The notes: generated by a model from the sequence alone, not told the origin. A stretch of 64,000 nucleotides of DNA from Tetragonia tetragonoides (GCA_038025085.1 CM076150.1:2770001-2834000), one strand, 5' to 3'; shown: positions 12,901 to 25,989, counted from the stretch's first letter. Made by a program: numbers and translations.

Positions 12901-15900
12901 ACCCCTGTATCTGACAGCCTGCCAGACCTGCCGCCATCGCCAAAAAGTCTTCACCCACATTTATTCCAGCCAAACTACATTTCGCAAGATTGACTCTCAT
13001 TCCTGATATCAACTCAAGCATTTGCAGGATTGTCAAAACATTCTTAAATTTATCAATATCGGCAGCTAAGAAGAGAATAGTGTCATCTGCAAACTGAAGA
13101 TGAGAGACAAATACCCCCTCCTGTCCCACCTTCAGACCCTCAACAACTCCCGTCTCAACATCTCTCTTGAACATTCTACTGAGCACATCTACCACCAGCG
13201 TAAACAAGAAAAGCGACAGCTGATAGCCTTGCCTCAATCCCCTAGTGGAAGAAAACCACTCCCTCGGCACCGTTTATTAGAACAGAAAAATGAGCGTTCG
13301 AAAAACAGCCCTTAATCCACCGTCTCCAGAGCACCCCAAAACCTTTCCTCTCAAGTACACAGCCAAGAAATCGCCAACTCACCTTATCATAGGACTTCTC
13401 AAAGTCTAGCTTGAAAACAATATCCTGTGTACCTCTGCCCCTCGCGTCACCTACCGTCTCATTTAGCCACCAAAGTCCCTAACGTTAATAGAACGATCCT
13501 TCTTTGGGACTAACGTGATGAAGTTAGAATTGATACCCCTGCCCAGAACCCCCTGCACATGGAATTCTGCAAAAACGTCAAGGAGATCGTCCTTAATCAC
13601 TTCCCAACAGTCCTGAAAGAAGGCCATTGTGAAGCCATCAGGGCCCGGTGCTTTCTCCCTATCCATACTGAGCACCGCTGCTCTAACCTCCTCCAACTCA
13701 AAAGGACGCTCCAAACGAGCCGCCATAAGTGGTGAGATTGGGCTCCAGTCCAAGCCCTTATTACTAGGTCGTAACGGTTCCTCCTCGCTAAAAAGGGAAG
13801 AATAGAGTGTCGTTCACAATTCACACCGTTCTTTAATCTAATAATATAACAGTTCTACATAAACATCTTTCCTTCAGATATAAGATCTGAAAAGTAAACT
13901 CAAACATAAATCTCAAATTGTTCCCTCTAAGCTGTGTAGCCGTCAACATGAGGGAAGAGGCGAATAACTAGGGCTAAATAAGGGACATAATATCATCGGA
14001 GAGTTAAGAGAAAACAAAAAGAAGACAAAGAAAACAGTTTACTTGTTTAAAGGTGCATGTACATCAGGCCATCGACTACTTTGACTAATGATCTACCCAT
14101 CTTAGCAGGACAATAAAACTCCTCATCAAAAGAAAGAAAAAAAACCAAAATCTAACAGAAAACCAGGACATCTGAACGAAATCAGCCCGTAGACATTAAA
14201 ATTTATACATAAAGGTAAACATTGGCAAAGCGAAAATTAAAATTGCACTACAAACAACCTTCTCCCATTGCCTACCCTTCCAGACCATAATTTTTTTCAG
14301 ATTAGAGTAATTATACCGATATTGAATCAATGGATTTCAAGGAAGAGGCAAGAAGTCCTCCATAAAAAATACCAACATAGTAAAGCCCTTCAAATCTTCA
14401 ATCCCTTTGTACATCTGACAGAGGGACTGGGAAAAATCCTATGGGCGAAAAAACATAGTGAACCAAAATAAATCACCTTATACCAAAACCAGATCTACCG
14501 GGAGAAACTGATTCTCAAAATACCCGATTATCCCTCTCCCTCCACATACACCAAACTGCCGCAAACATTGCACACTTCCACAGAACCTTCCCCTACTTTT
14601 AGACCTCAAGCCTCTGCCAATCTAGAACATCGCCAGCAAGCTCACAGGACAAACCCAGCAGTCCCAAATATCCCAAATAACCACTGCCAGACACTCCATG
14701 GGAAAGGACAATAGTCCCCCCCCCCCCTCTTCGAAAACATATCACGCAGACATCTGGTCAGAGCATTTTGTATGGCCTTCCTCATGGCGCATAATGAAAG
14801 TTGCCAATACCCCTATTGCTCATGGATAAAACTTGACTGAAAACCAGAAACGACCTAGCCCCTCATAGTTCATTGGAACGACTTGATGAGGACACACCCT
14901 TAATTTTGAAAATAAGACTTAAGGAAAAAACTAAGGGGAAAATTGTATATCCATCCTGGGAAGTAATGATAAGCTACACCCACAGTTTAATTATGGCCAA
15001 GCAAGTTTCTTGTATCCTTTTGCTGCTTGATTATCTGAACATTTATTAATGATTTTACAAAATTTCTTCATTCAAACAGAAGTTAATTTGCATATAGCAG
15101 AGGAGAGTTCAACTTTGACCGCATAAATGAGGCCAATGACACACAATCTTCAACATTAACCTTCCAAAACAAAATACAAGGACTTCAGGGACCACTGAGT
15201 TGACAGATATAGATTATATCTCTAAGCTCTGTTACAAATCATCCACTTCTTTGATCTCTGCAGTTCCTCATCTTACACAAATACTTGTGTTAACAACAGA
15301 AAATGGGTATTGCACATTCATGTAATTCAATCAAACATCGAAAATTTATCTTTCTAGAGAAATTTCAAGTTTATTGATGCACCAACTAAATAAATATGGC
15401 AGTATGAGTTAATTAAGAGTTGAATAAATTCTTGGCATGAAACTTCAGAGCAGCATGGTGAAAGGAAAACATACTGAGACTTGTAAGAAGACATATCACC
15501 TGATGAAGAAAAGGTTCAAATGTATCACGAGCCTTTGAAACAGCAATCACACAGGCCGTCCTGTTAAGGGAACAATGTAAGTGAAAATAGTGACAAAGGC
15601 AAACACGTCACTACATCAAAAGGGAATTAAAATAATTGCTGAAAAATGCAGTATATGTTTCATGTAAATTCAGCACCAATGGGCAATGGGCAATGGACAA
15701 TGATGTTAACTGTCAAGCAAAATAGATGCTGCCAATAAAAACTGAAGCCACCTAAGAAAATCTTGATGTGCTGCCAGTTTCAACAAACAACCTAGTACCT
15801 ATATCAGAAGCCGAATTTCCTACCAAATCATGGTTTACAAGTTCTTTTAAACAGGAAGGTCAGTGAAATTTGCTTCCATCAAACGATCTGATTTCATGTG

Positions 15901-18900
15901 GTCATGTCTAAGGCAACAACTGAAAGGTCTCATTTACTTTAACCTCTATTAGGGTACAACAAGGAGATCAAAGGCAATGCTATCCTTGAGCAGAAACCTT
16001 AGTGATGCTATGGGCCATGACCCTTTCAGTTAAAAGCTTCAATACCAGCTTTGCCAAAGCAGTGGAGATAGAGTTTGAACCCTGGACCTCGTTCGCAAGA
16101 AGAAAACCGTTACCAGCTTTGACAGCAAGAATAAGCAATCAAAGCTTGTCATATACTATCCGTCTTATATCTTACAACAACCACATACACCTTATAGTCA
16201 GTCAAACTACATAACATATCTATCAGGGCATTTAACATGAACGATAAAGCAATCGTGAACTCTTCCTTAGAAGAGTCGGGACTTGTGAAAAGTAAACTAA
16301 ACATAAGAGATGCCTTAAACATCACAAACAAAACAGAGAGATACATTGATCATTAACTTCCAACTAAGACATTTATATGCTTTTCAATACGACTGTGCCA
16401 CATAACCAAATAAGCAAATTCCTATGGTAGTTCGACTCTTACAGGTACTTGATTTAATTAATGTCAATCTTATATGCTTGGCAATGTGATTGTACAATCT
16501 AACCAAATAAGAAATTACCTAGAATAGTTTGTTCCATCATGAATATCTTCAACTCCGCATGCATTTACAATTTCTTCACGGGTGATTTGGGGGCATTTAG
16601 TGCCTCCCACAACAAAGCGGAATTCAGCCATAGCACAATGATACTGTGCACCTCCATACAGACGCATTCCTGCATTCTAAGAATAAACTTCAACTGTTAG
16701 TTTGCAGGATAGAAATCAAACTAAAAGATCTAAAACACAGATATATCCTGAAGCCCAATACAATTCAAGTTGGTTCACACGCCAAAAAATATTCTAAGTT
16801 GTCTACTTGGCTTTAGTGTCTAGAGGGGGGAGGGGGGAATTGAATAGTGATCTTGTTATATTTCACCTGCCTAGAAGAATCTCTAATATCCAAACAGAAC
16901 TGAAAGATTGACTGGTAGACATAAACGCCATTTGCCAAAGATAATTAGAAATAGATAAAAATAAAAATAAAAATAAAAATAATATACTTGTTCTCTTCAG
17001 TCTTCATCATTCAAGATGTCAAACTCCAGTATACCTCAGATAAGAAAATTAAACACAATTTAGAGGATCAAGAGCCCCAGAGGTCCTCTAACATCGGAGA
17101 GTAGACATGCCATGGGCACTCTGATACTTTATTTTATTCCAAATATTCAACATTTTCAGCAAATGGCAAAGTCTTCAGCAAATCACAAAGTCTGAGCTGT
17201 GTAAGCTTTGATGAAGCCCCATTAGCATGTATTCAAAGAGAGATCAGACTAGCAACTTGATCCACAATCAGTAGCCTCATTTCGAAGTTTTGTCGTTCCT
17301 ACCTAACCATAAGGCCCTAACACCCACTAAACACCAACAAGGCACACCACGCTAAGGAGTGTGTTCCCAAAGTCAACATATTAAACTTGATCATTTGGAA
17401 ACACTCCAATATAACCAGTAAAACATCTTTTCCTAACTTACTTCAATTAGTATATGACTATATGTCACAAAACGAAGACAAGTTTAAGAATATGAATAAG
17501 CGGAGAACAAATGCCTGAGTCTCTCCAATATTCCGAAACACAACACAAAACCAAGAAAGCATTTGACATTGGTGATTCCTTTATCTATGAATATTTAATT
17601 TATCATTACATTTGATCTTATCGAGAATTATACTCTAACCAAGATTTTTTGGGGGGGACTTTCTACTTTTAAATATTTTTTGAATCCAAGAAAGCATTTG
17701 ATATTGGTTCTTTGTATGTATATGCAGAATGAATAATGAATCCTCTAATGTCCACATATATATAATCAAGATAATTCAGATGTGTGGTGAAACGCTACAC
17801 ACCAGTGATCCAATCTAAATGGCTCCTCCTAAAATGAAATTTTGATGACAAAATTTGTGCCTCTTTGCAAAAAAGAAAATTCAAGATGGGGGCATTGCAA
17901 CAGGCAGATCGACGATAGAAACCAGGAAGGATAATTGAGGTCATCCCAAAAGCCAAAACACATATCTTACTCCCTTGCTAAACCTTACACACCAAGCAAA
18001 AGATAAGCACCTGTTATTGCGTAATACACATCTGCAGTCTCATGTAGGAAGACATTGTCCTGGATAAGGTGCTGGAACCATTTGTCTCAGGGTCATACCT
18101 ATTTCTGGGCCACTGACCCACAATCGAATGTTTCTAGAAACCAAACTACCAGAACCTAAGCCCCCTTCTCCTCTAAATATCAAGTTCCCACTCATGAGAT
18201 GATTTCTGTTCTCCCCACCTCCCAGGCTTAATCTAAAGGGAACCCAGCATCCAGAGAAAGCTTCAAATAATTCGTCTTAAACTCTAGATCTAGAAACGAC
18301 TTGGAAAGTCTCAAATTGATGGCAACATGCAACATCATGGAAGAAAACTTCCAAGAACATGTGTAGTTACGAATTTTAGCATACCGGTATTAACTTTGGA
18401 GGGAACTGAAGACCGTCTGGACCAGTGAATGCACCTCCATTCGCTCTTTCATATTTTAGTGTTTCACCTAAACCAGAATAATTCATTCTCTTAAAGTCAA
18501 ATAGTTCCTTGAGATGCTACCTCGTATATATTATAGAAATCAACCGAAAGCAACTTTCACATGCATTACCAAACTTATCTGGAGGGGCGACAATGGATCC
18601 TCTCAGTAGCAAAGATAACTGTTACAGGTACATGTCAGTCTTTACAAAACAATTCAAAAATTAGAAGCACAAAACACAACATCTTGGCTAGTGTACCATA
18701 CACAATTAGTTGGAGGAAGATCTTGATGTTTTGCACCAAACATCTATGACAACAAAAGATGTAATTAGCTTGTCACAGTATGTTCGTAAGCCTAGCATAG
18801 TAACACCTATAGATGGTGGCTTTATCACCCACTATCACATGACGGAAAATATTCAGTGTAGCAAACTTTAGCTAACCCTTCTGTCAATGATATGCAGTAT

Positions 18901-21900
18901 CTTCTACAGATCAGGAGAAATGTCTCTCTAAGATGAAGCACCGAGAAAAATAATGCATGTTTGGACAATTAAAACAATGCCAATGCCAGATCAATTTATA
19001 TGCATCTAAGGAAGGAAGATAAATTATTTGACTCTCCTTTTTCCATTTCCCCTCGTCCGTTGAAGGCATGTCTTCCACATCACAAGTATTGTGATAAATG
19101 TCAAAGAGCTGAAATAGGCAATGGAACTAAACCAGCTCTAACAAACATGCTCCAACAGGAAGTTTAGTCTCAGTTTATATGGGATCAAGTCACCTTTTTT
19201 ACTTTCACAAATATCTAGATGCTAGGTTTCTAAGCACCTACTCCCTTTTCCTGTTCCTCGACAAGAAAGAACTGAGTGACGATAGAAAGGGCAAATAACT
19301 CGTGCTTATGCTCAAACTTGTCTTAGAAGGGCTCCAAAGACACTCTTTGAGCTTTAAAGCATTCAACACCTAAATTTACTGCTATCATACTTTGAAAATT
19401 GTTTTGGGTAAGGTACAAATTTCATGCAAAAGTTAGAACTGTTAGATGCATACAATTGCTTAGTCATAAACGCTTGCTCACTACAACCAATTACTTTTTC
19501 AGGAAGCAACTCATGCAGTATGTAAACAATGAACTTCAGGGAAAAATCCAAGAATAAAAACCTTTGTAAGGAACTGATCATGAAATTGTCGTCCTTTCTC
19601 CTTTATATTCAGCTCATTCAACATACTGCATACAAGCAAATTGAAAAATTCCGAATTAACCGCCATGAATTGGATCAAGGTAGAATTACTAAATCGATAA
19701 CTACCAGCAGAGATGTGCAGAAACTTATTGTATGGCATGCTATGCATGTAGAAATTAACATGCAGGGCTTTCAAGGTGAATCAAGGGTTGCAGATGATCT
19801 GGTAAAGATTGTGCAATGCTCACATTTACAAATAGAATTGCAAAACAGGTTTCCTTGAGAATGTTGATGGAAAAGAGCCCACGTCATCGATTAGCTTTAT
19901 ATTCAATTGTCTTTGTGGTTTGAGTTTTTGCAAGTATTTTGTTCCCCAAATTTAGGGTAGTGGTGGCCGGTGGCGGATGTAGGGGGTTTCGACTTACAAG
20001 GGGTACTCTTGCTCCCCCAGCCCCACCCAAAACCGAAACTTTTATGAGAAAAAATGAGAATTTTTTTATTTTTAGTATACTGTACCCCAAGTTCTCAATT
20101 TATTTCGCCACTGGTGGTAGCTTAAACACTTTTAGCTTTAGTTGAGTGACAGCTTCATTTACAGTAATGAGATAATTTTTGTGTGCCCATAAAACAAAAA
20201 AATATTTCTGCTTTCCACCTAGTAACAATACGGAAACAAAATCCCTAATTCTATAGCGTAATTGACAATGCATCAGATGTGTATATTGTCTGTAAGTTTG
20301 AAAGCATGAATCCTAAGCAAGCTATCATAGTCTCAAGAAGTTGACGAAAGGTGCAGATTCATAACACTCCTTTAAAAGAGTTGAATACTTAAAGGTGGTA
20401 GAAGGCTACCTGCTTTCTAGTAAACAAATTTCCTGGGCCCTCAGGAAAGCACAATATCTAGGACAAGGAAATTGGACAAACAACCTACCTCAATTCATCA
20501 TTGATTTCATTCAAGTTCCTAGTTGCATTCCGCTGCTCCCTCTCAAGAAGAGGAATAATCAATGGAAGACTATCGATGTACCTGGGAAATGAGGAACACC
20601 AGATTTCAGTTAATAATATGAAAAGTTGAAAAGGATCACAATTCAAACATGAAATTGCAAACCTTTTCTGCAGCAATTCCTCCAAAAACAGCCTCAGGCT
20701 GCTTACACCTATTCTGCTTCTTTCTTGCTTTGACAGTGACCTGCCCAGTTTCTCCTCTAAAGATGATATATCTTCCATCTCTCTTGAGGATATAGCCTAT
20801 TAAAAAAAAAAATAAGAAGTTGTCAAACAATTGGGATTCAAGTTCTCCTAACACTTAGGACTGAACTGATGCCTTGCAAAGTTATTATACATAAAACAAG
20901 CATCTAGATGATAGGGCAGGAATTAAGAAATTAGTTAACTGTTGTAGCACTCGGAGATGCGTCCCAAACCACATCGGTCATAGCCAATAGCAAGAGGTAA
21001 ATGGGGAGCTCTACAAAGGAAAGATGCCCTTGTAGTAGTTATTAAAGGGTGATAGGCTTAAGCATAACAGAAATAAAGTGAACCACGGCCACTGACCAAA
21101 ATCAACATGGAGCTTTCCTTGCTCTCTCAGTGACTTTTGATGCGTAACTCTCCAGCTTCCAAAAGTATAAAAACTAAGCAATCCTAGCCATTTATTTGTT
21201 TCCTTCCAGGTTTAAGCTCGATCAAAAAAATCCATGATAATAGCCTTTGTAGAGTATAAGCTGCAAAAAGCAAACATGTGAATGTGGACCGATATAATGG
21301 AAACCTCTTTTTCAAATCTGTGGATAATTGTTCCCTCATATGATTCTTTACCGCTTGTAAAATATTAGTACAAGTTATTCATAGATTTATGATAACAATA
21401 TCTGTCGATTTAGCTCACCTTCACTATTAAAAATACGAATTGGCATTCAATTTGAAACGGAAGTCTCTTATTCTTTTCTAGACAAAAAAGAAAAGTAAAA
21501 TGTTTACTTGGGTTCTACAACCTATCTCTGAAGTTATTTGGTTAACAAGAGAAAACGCACGGAGTCATACTTCCGAGAAGGTAGCAAATTGTTAACAAAA
21601 AGTTGGCAGAATAAGAGAAGTTCTACTTTTCACAAAATGGAGTAAGTAACTTCCTAGTTCCTACTCCCTCTAGATAAGAACTTCTTCCTACAAGAAAATG
21701 ATTCACTTCCTGTCATCAACCAAACCACTTTGAGGATTTCCTGTGGAAGTGCAACTTATTCCTTCTGGGAATATGCTTAACCAAAAGCCATCTTTGTCTG
21801 TCAAGTTTATCGTTATAAAATGCCCAATTCATACCTAAAGCTGAGCTGCCAATTGGAAGTAATCACACAAGTCAACTGAATGCACACATTTGCATTACAG

Positions 21901-24900
21901 AAAACAAAACTAATACTAAGCATGATATGATGAATGAAAAATGCAGAAATACCACAGATGAACACTCGGATTTTTTTATTACAAAATTGTCTTTAAAGCC
22001 TCCTTTCTTTTTAAAAGTAATAAGAAATGGTTTGCAACACCAATGTCGATGCCAATCTCTTTAAAGCAAATGAATGCTTGCTCCAACCTAGACTGTTAAG
22101 TAATTTCTTAAAATGCATTGGAGCGTAATTTTATGTGCTTTAAGACACTGGCTCCACCTAATTTTTCTTCACAGGACAGCAATAGTTTTGCAAAAAAGAT
22201 ACAAATAAGCGAAACTAAGTCATAGATTTGTTAACATCTGTCTGAACTTGCTTGCGAAACATGAAAAGACATCAAATAAGAAGAGCGGCTCACAACACAA
22301 TGATGCTTGTGATTGTGAAGCATAAACCATAAAATTTTTGCATATGAGATATGACTGTGCCATATGTCTTAAAAAGAAATACCAACATATGAACGGCCGA
22401 AAAGTCATAGTTAAAATTTCAACAACTCTGATTACACTAATGAAAAGTGAGACTGCCCCCATTTGCATACTCATATTGCCAAACAAGGTTACAAGCATGA
22501 AGTTTACCTTTTTAAACTCATCATTTGATCTGTAAACTGAATCAGGACCAGAACCCACCCGTCCAGAAGGCACTGATGTGAAAAAGGGAGAATCACCCAG
22601 TATGAATCCATCTAGGGTACAGGCGGGTGGTGAAAGGAAAACCTCCACATCTGAAGCACGTGCAAATTGTGGTATTTTTGTATCCAGCTTTGTCGACACA
22701 ATCACAGTCCTGGACAGCTCCGGATCAATCTGTATGCAGAGTACACTTGATGAGAAACTACATTTTTTTCAAAGCCAAAATGGTAGTGTTAGGTATGGAT
22801 ATGGTTCTTCCTCGCTGATTAAGTCTGGCACAGAACTTAACAAAAAACACCAAAAAAAATATCCGGAGGGATTCAGCTGCATCTATCATAAAACCATATA
22901 CATGCTGCCAGACAGGTTTAACCCATGATGTTCTTCTCTGTTCCACGACTTTAAACACCCAAAGATGGAGGCATGAGTAATTCATGAGCAATTTGAGGAT
23001 TAGGTTCTGGAGAATAGTTAGAGTGGACAGCCGTTGTATTTGAGATTCCTTGATTGTTCCAGCTTCAATGCTCCATCTCTTAGCTCCACTCTCCCTTAAC
23101 AAGCTCATGGAATTTGCATCTACCAAGGCCACCTCAAGATTGAGAGATGTAGGAACTTACCTTTTTGCTTGACATTTTGGAGACTGAAGGCTGAAGCTAT
23201 CGGATTGTCACGACTCTAGGAGATTGATTGGTGACTTATCTGCAGAATTCTCCAGTAGGTCCTTTCTCCAGCGATTGGGAATGCTGGAACAACGATCCAG
23301 GTCCCTCTTGCAAGTTTGGATGGGGAAGGCAAAGTACCTCTCAAGTAAAGGCAACATGCGTTTGTGTAAACTTTGGTTTTAGATAGGACTAACACCAACG
23401 ACTTCGGCCAAAGGAGAAGGCTGGATCTAGCTTATGTCCTGGTATTTGTGTGCTTTGCTGCTAGCAGTAAATTCTTTATCTCATATTTCCTTGAGGTGCA
23501 GTGTAGCACGGAGTCTATGGAGGACATTGTTTCGTGTTGTTGGGGAATGTTGCGTATGCCAGGCTACTGATCTGAAGTTCTAGCAAGTGCGCTTTGTGCG
23601 TTTTGATAGAAGGAAGGAGAAGAAGCTGCTTTGGGGTACTTTCACAGAATTACAGTGCATCTGGCATAGAGGAAAGCATAGGTACGTCTACCTTTACCAT
23701 TGACATGTTGTGGGATAGAGTTACCTATTAAGCCTCTTGTGGGCTAAGACACCAGGGGTCTTTGGAGTTTTTCTGTTTCATAGGACTAATTTGTACGGAT
23801 GTACTTTTGACATTCTCTATAATCTTTAATACATGTTCTCTTCTTATCTAACCTATGTGAATCTCATATGCGCGCGGGCCCACACACATTCAAAAGAGAA
23901 TTCAGTAGTAAGCTAAGTTCTTGGATTAGCAGCAGCAAGAGGAAGGATATCAGGAAAATTTGCCCAAGAAAGATATCAGGAAGATTATTATTTGCCTTCA
24001 ATACTTACTTGCATTACCACCCTTCTTGTAGTTGCATTGCTCCAATCACTGCAATCTTCAAGACATAGAATGATGAATTCCTTGTGCTGCATTTTAGCTC
24101 GCACTAGTGCCTCAACAGCAGCAGCTTGAGCCTGTCAAGATAGACCCTCATTACCAACAATGCAAGTAGGTTGAACAAATATTATTGGCCAGAAAGAGGA
24201 CCTGTAGTGCTCGATTTCTTCGAACTGGAGCAGGAGCAATAAGACCTGGAGTGTCAATAATGGTGAGGTTTGGACAGTACTTATACTCTACTCTAATGAT
24301 TATCTCCTTAGAAGAGAACTGGCAAGGCTCAGTTTCCAACCTCATGTTCTCTGCTTCAATGTACGCCTGCACATGTAAAAGCGCAAATTGTTTAACGCAG
24401 CAGTTGAATGTATTTAGAGCTTGTACAACAAACCAGAACAATATGGTGTTAGAATCAGAGCGACAACTAGATCTCCCCTCAAACGTAAAATTCAATCTTT
24501 TGCTCACCTAGTTATAGAATATCATAAAAACTTCACCTATATTTAAGCAAAAAAGCCGTGACATCTTCTCCGCATGTCTGCCCCTAAAGGTGGAAACTAC
24601 TGGAAGAATGGGAAATTAGAAGCACCAATTAATCGCAGCCAAACTACTACTTGGTGACCATCATACATTGAAGCCCAAAAACCAGTTTTCTTATACAGCA
24701 CCAAGAAAATTATTGGGTAAGGGTGCAAACATCATACGCTCCCCAGACCCACTCTCATGGGAACCTCATTAGGTTGTTATTGTTATTGTTATTGTTTAAT
24801 CCCTAAACAATCTCAATATACAGAAACACATGTTAGTTTTAGTTACACACTCTACTCTGTCATTTCACATGACTAACTGATTTTCATACTTTGCAAATCC

Positions 24901-25989
24901 ATGTCTACTGATCATCCAACACTCAAAAAAGCAACAAACTGATGCTCAAAACTGGAAAAACCAAAACCCACTTCACATATGCATTATGCAACAGAAACAA
25001 AGCCACTGGCAGCCATTGAGAAAAATGAACTTCAACTCAGAAAAAGAGACCTGAATTGCACATTCTTCTCTCACATTTTACCTGACTATTTAATAGTTTA
25101 CTAACCCATGTCTATTGATCATCCAACACTTAAAAAATGCAACACCCTAAAGCTCAAGAAGAAGAAAAACACTTTACATATGCATTTGCAGCTCAACTAA
25201 AGGCACTGGCAACCATTCAAATAAACGAATTTAACTTACAAGATAGACTAAATAGCACATTTCACTGTCACATTTTGCCTGACTATTTCATAGTTTGCTA
25301 AGGCGCTAAGCCATGTCTACTGATCATCCAACACTCAAAAATACAACAAAGTGATGATTAAGCCAAAATATAAAAAATAAAAAACAAAACTTGCATATGC
25401 ATTATGCAACAGAAACAAAGGCACTGGCAGCTATTCAAATGAATGAATTCAACTTACATAGATAGACCTCAATTGCATTACATTCTCACATTTTACCAGA
25501 CAATTCTATAGTTACCAAAATCATCTCTATTAATCATCTAATCATCCAACACTCAAGACCCCCACAAACTAAACCTCAAACACCAAAACCCCAAAAACCC
25601 AATTCACATATACACTAAACAACAAAACCAAAAACTCAAAAAAAGTGAACAAATTTCACCTGAATTGCCTCAAGAGACTTCTGGTCAAGAGAATTGGGCT
25701 CACAATCTGAGACAAGAAAACAAAGAGGTGATTCACAATCTGGGTTAAACTTCATATGAAGAGTAATGGGTCGACGTGTCTTTGTTCCACCACCAACATG
25801 GTTGAACTGAAAACCCATTAAACCTTCAACAAGGGCACTTTTGCCATCAGTTTGGTGACCCACAACTAGCACTGCTGGTGCCTCAAATGGGGTCTCAAAC
25901 TCTTGAGCCAAGCCATGAAGTTCGTTGTATGCCTCATAGAGTGTCCATTGCTTCTCCAATTTCTCTTTCTCTCTTCTCTCTCCCTCCAT
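6976..25989 (-). CDS. ARC5: Chloroplast-division dynamin-related GTPase ARC5/DRP5B
   Basis: Seventeen coding exons (minus strand, 5' to 3'): 25660-25989, 24202-24366, 24009-24131, 22508-22729, 20663-20796, 20489-20581, 19562-19625, 18570-18618, 18385-18467, 16519-16676, 15500-15560, 11102-11164, 10906-11006, 9226-9283, 7459-7797, 7135-7299, 6976-7047. All junctions are GT-AG and the phases add up to 2280 nt, 759 residues plus TAG, close to the ~777 of Arabidopsis ARC5. GTPase motifs are intact: G1 GHQTDGKS (44-51), the G2 region TKTRRPIT, G3 DTPG (148-151), G4 TKLD (219-222). Further landmarks are MEDISSLEEKLGRSL, ITREEIVNACGVEDIHDGTN and the C-terminal LADLLDNTLWNRRLAPSSER. The protein family assembles on the cytosolic face of the plastid (and peroxisome) division site and drives constriction. 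The ATG at 25989 is the first in frame and has A at -3 and G at +4. The gene looks functional; its introns are full of mobile DNA. Confidence 0.95.
8890..9131 (+). mobile_element. tRNA-derived SINE in ARC5 intron 14
   Basis: The element has a pol III box A-like motif TGGTAGCTTATTGG (8908-8921), a box B-like GGTTTGAAACC (8953-8963), a non-coding body and an A-rich tail at 9106-9131. Opposite in sense to ARC5. The spacing between boxes is normal for a tRNA-derived SINE. The exact 5' end and TSD were not resolved. Confidence 0.65.
9880..9993 (+). mobile_element. Au-like SINE 3' part in ARC5 intron 13
   Basis: It contains GGAAACAGCCTCTCTG, then GGGGTAAGGCTGCGTACAT, a C-rich CCCCTCCC stretch and a TTGTTGTTG end. 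This order is the 3' half of the Au SINE family of flowering plants. 5' truncated; box A and B are not recognisable. Confidence 0.7.
10616..10864. mobile_element. hAT-like MITE in ARC5 intron 13
   Basis: A 249-bp element with inverted ends TAGACCTGGCAAA and TAGAGCTGGCAAA and near-perfect 8-bp duplications (AGCAGAAC at 10608-10615, AGCGGAAC at 10865-10872). The interior is a degenerate array of GGGTCGGGTCAAATACG-like words. It lies 41 bp from the splice donor of ARC5 exon 13. Confidence 0.75.
11520..11665 (-). mobile_element. Au-like SINE 3' part in ARC5 intron 11
   Basis: On the minus strand it reads GGAAACAGCCTCTCTG, GGGGTAAGGCTGCGTACA, a C-rich stretch and ends in repeated GGTAAT. Same family as 9880-9993, opposite orientation. 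Confidence 0.7.
11895..13830 (-). mobile_element. Degenerate 5'-truncated L1-like LINE in ARC5 intron 11
   Basis: Broken frames in the ARC5 sense encode, in order, the RT N-terminal part (13463-13820, with KAPGPDGFT), a segment with LDFEKSYDKVSW, the RT core with the active-site motif FADDTILF (12815-13270), and the zf-RVT part (12100-12576, with GNGARIRFWEDNW; then IWKAKIPMKVKAFVW near 11960). The stretch between VRDF and the LDFEKSYD segment is much shorter than in intact elements, so there is an internal deletion as well as stops and frameshifts. No endonuclease domain is present, consistent with 5' truncation. No A-tail or TSD was found. Confidence 0.85.
14270..14770 (-). mobile_element. 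LINE C-terminal fragment in ARC5 intron 11
   Basis: The minus strand encodes LWKCAMFAAVWCMWRERDNR, the tail that follows zf-RVT in plant LINEs, then decayed sequence. It lies upstream (minus sense) of the RT block at 11895-13830, so it is either a second LINE insertion or a rearranged end of the same one. A C homopolymer interrupts it near 14720. Confidence 0.6.
15945..16125 (-). mobile_element. tRNA-derived SINE candidate in ARC5 intron 10
   Basis: On the minus strand a box A-like GCTGGTAACGG (16107-16117) is followed about 30 bp later by a box B-like GGTTCAAACTC (16071-16083) and a non-coding body. I could not fix the tail or TSD. Confidence 0.45.
19965..20115 (+). repeat. GGCGGAT-type repeat in ARC5 intron 6
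   Basis: Begins CCGGTGGCGGATGTAGGGGG and ends with the inverted CGCCACTGG, giving short inverted termini around a non-coding interior with a C-rich block. The first 70 bp resemble the minus strand of 62560-62675. Confidence 0.55.
21530..21790. mobile_element. Relative of the 4184-4481 MITE in ARC5 intron 4
   Basis: Shared words include ACTTCCGAGAA, TTCTACTTTTC..CAAAATGGA, ACTTCCT and CAACCAAACCA in the same order as in 4184-4481. The ends are too diverged to give a TSD. Confidence 0.5.
24714..24797 (+). mobile_element. Au-like SINE 3' end in ARC5 intron 1
   Basis: GGGTAAGGGTGCAAACATC, CCCCAGACCCACT and a terminal (GTTATT)n run match the order of the Au SINE 3' end. Diverged and 5' truncated. 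Confidence 0.6.
24901..25659 (-). repeat. ~207-bp tandem repeat in ARC5 intron 1
   Basis: Four units start at 24901, 25108, 25313 and about 25521 with ATGTCTAYTGATCATCCAAC or a close variant, and share CATATGCATT, GCACTGGCA and CACATTTT words. The last unit runs into exon 1, so the duplicated segment includes the exon 1 splice donor at 25660. Copies of the donor survive at 25051 (AATTCAG/GT on the minus strand) and 25468 (AATTGAG/GT). Confidence 0.8.

Noticed and set aside
22758..23132. 124-codon minus-strand frame upstream of ARC5 exon 4
   Set aside because: Lies inside ARC5 intron 3, has no link to dynamin sequence, and the exons join without it.
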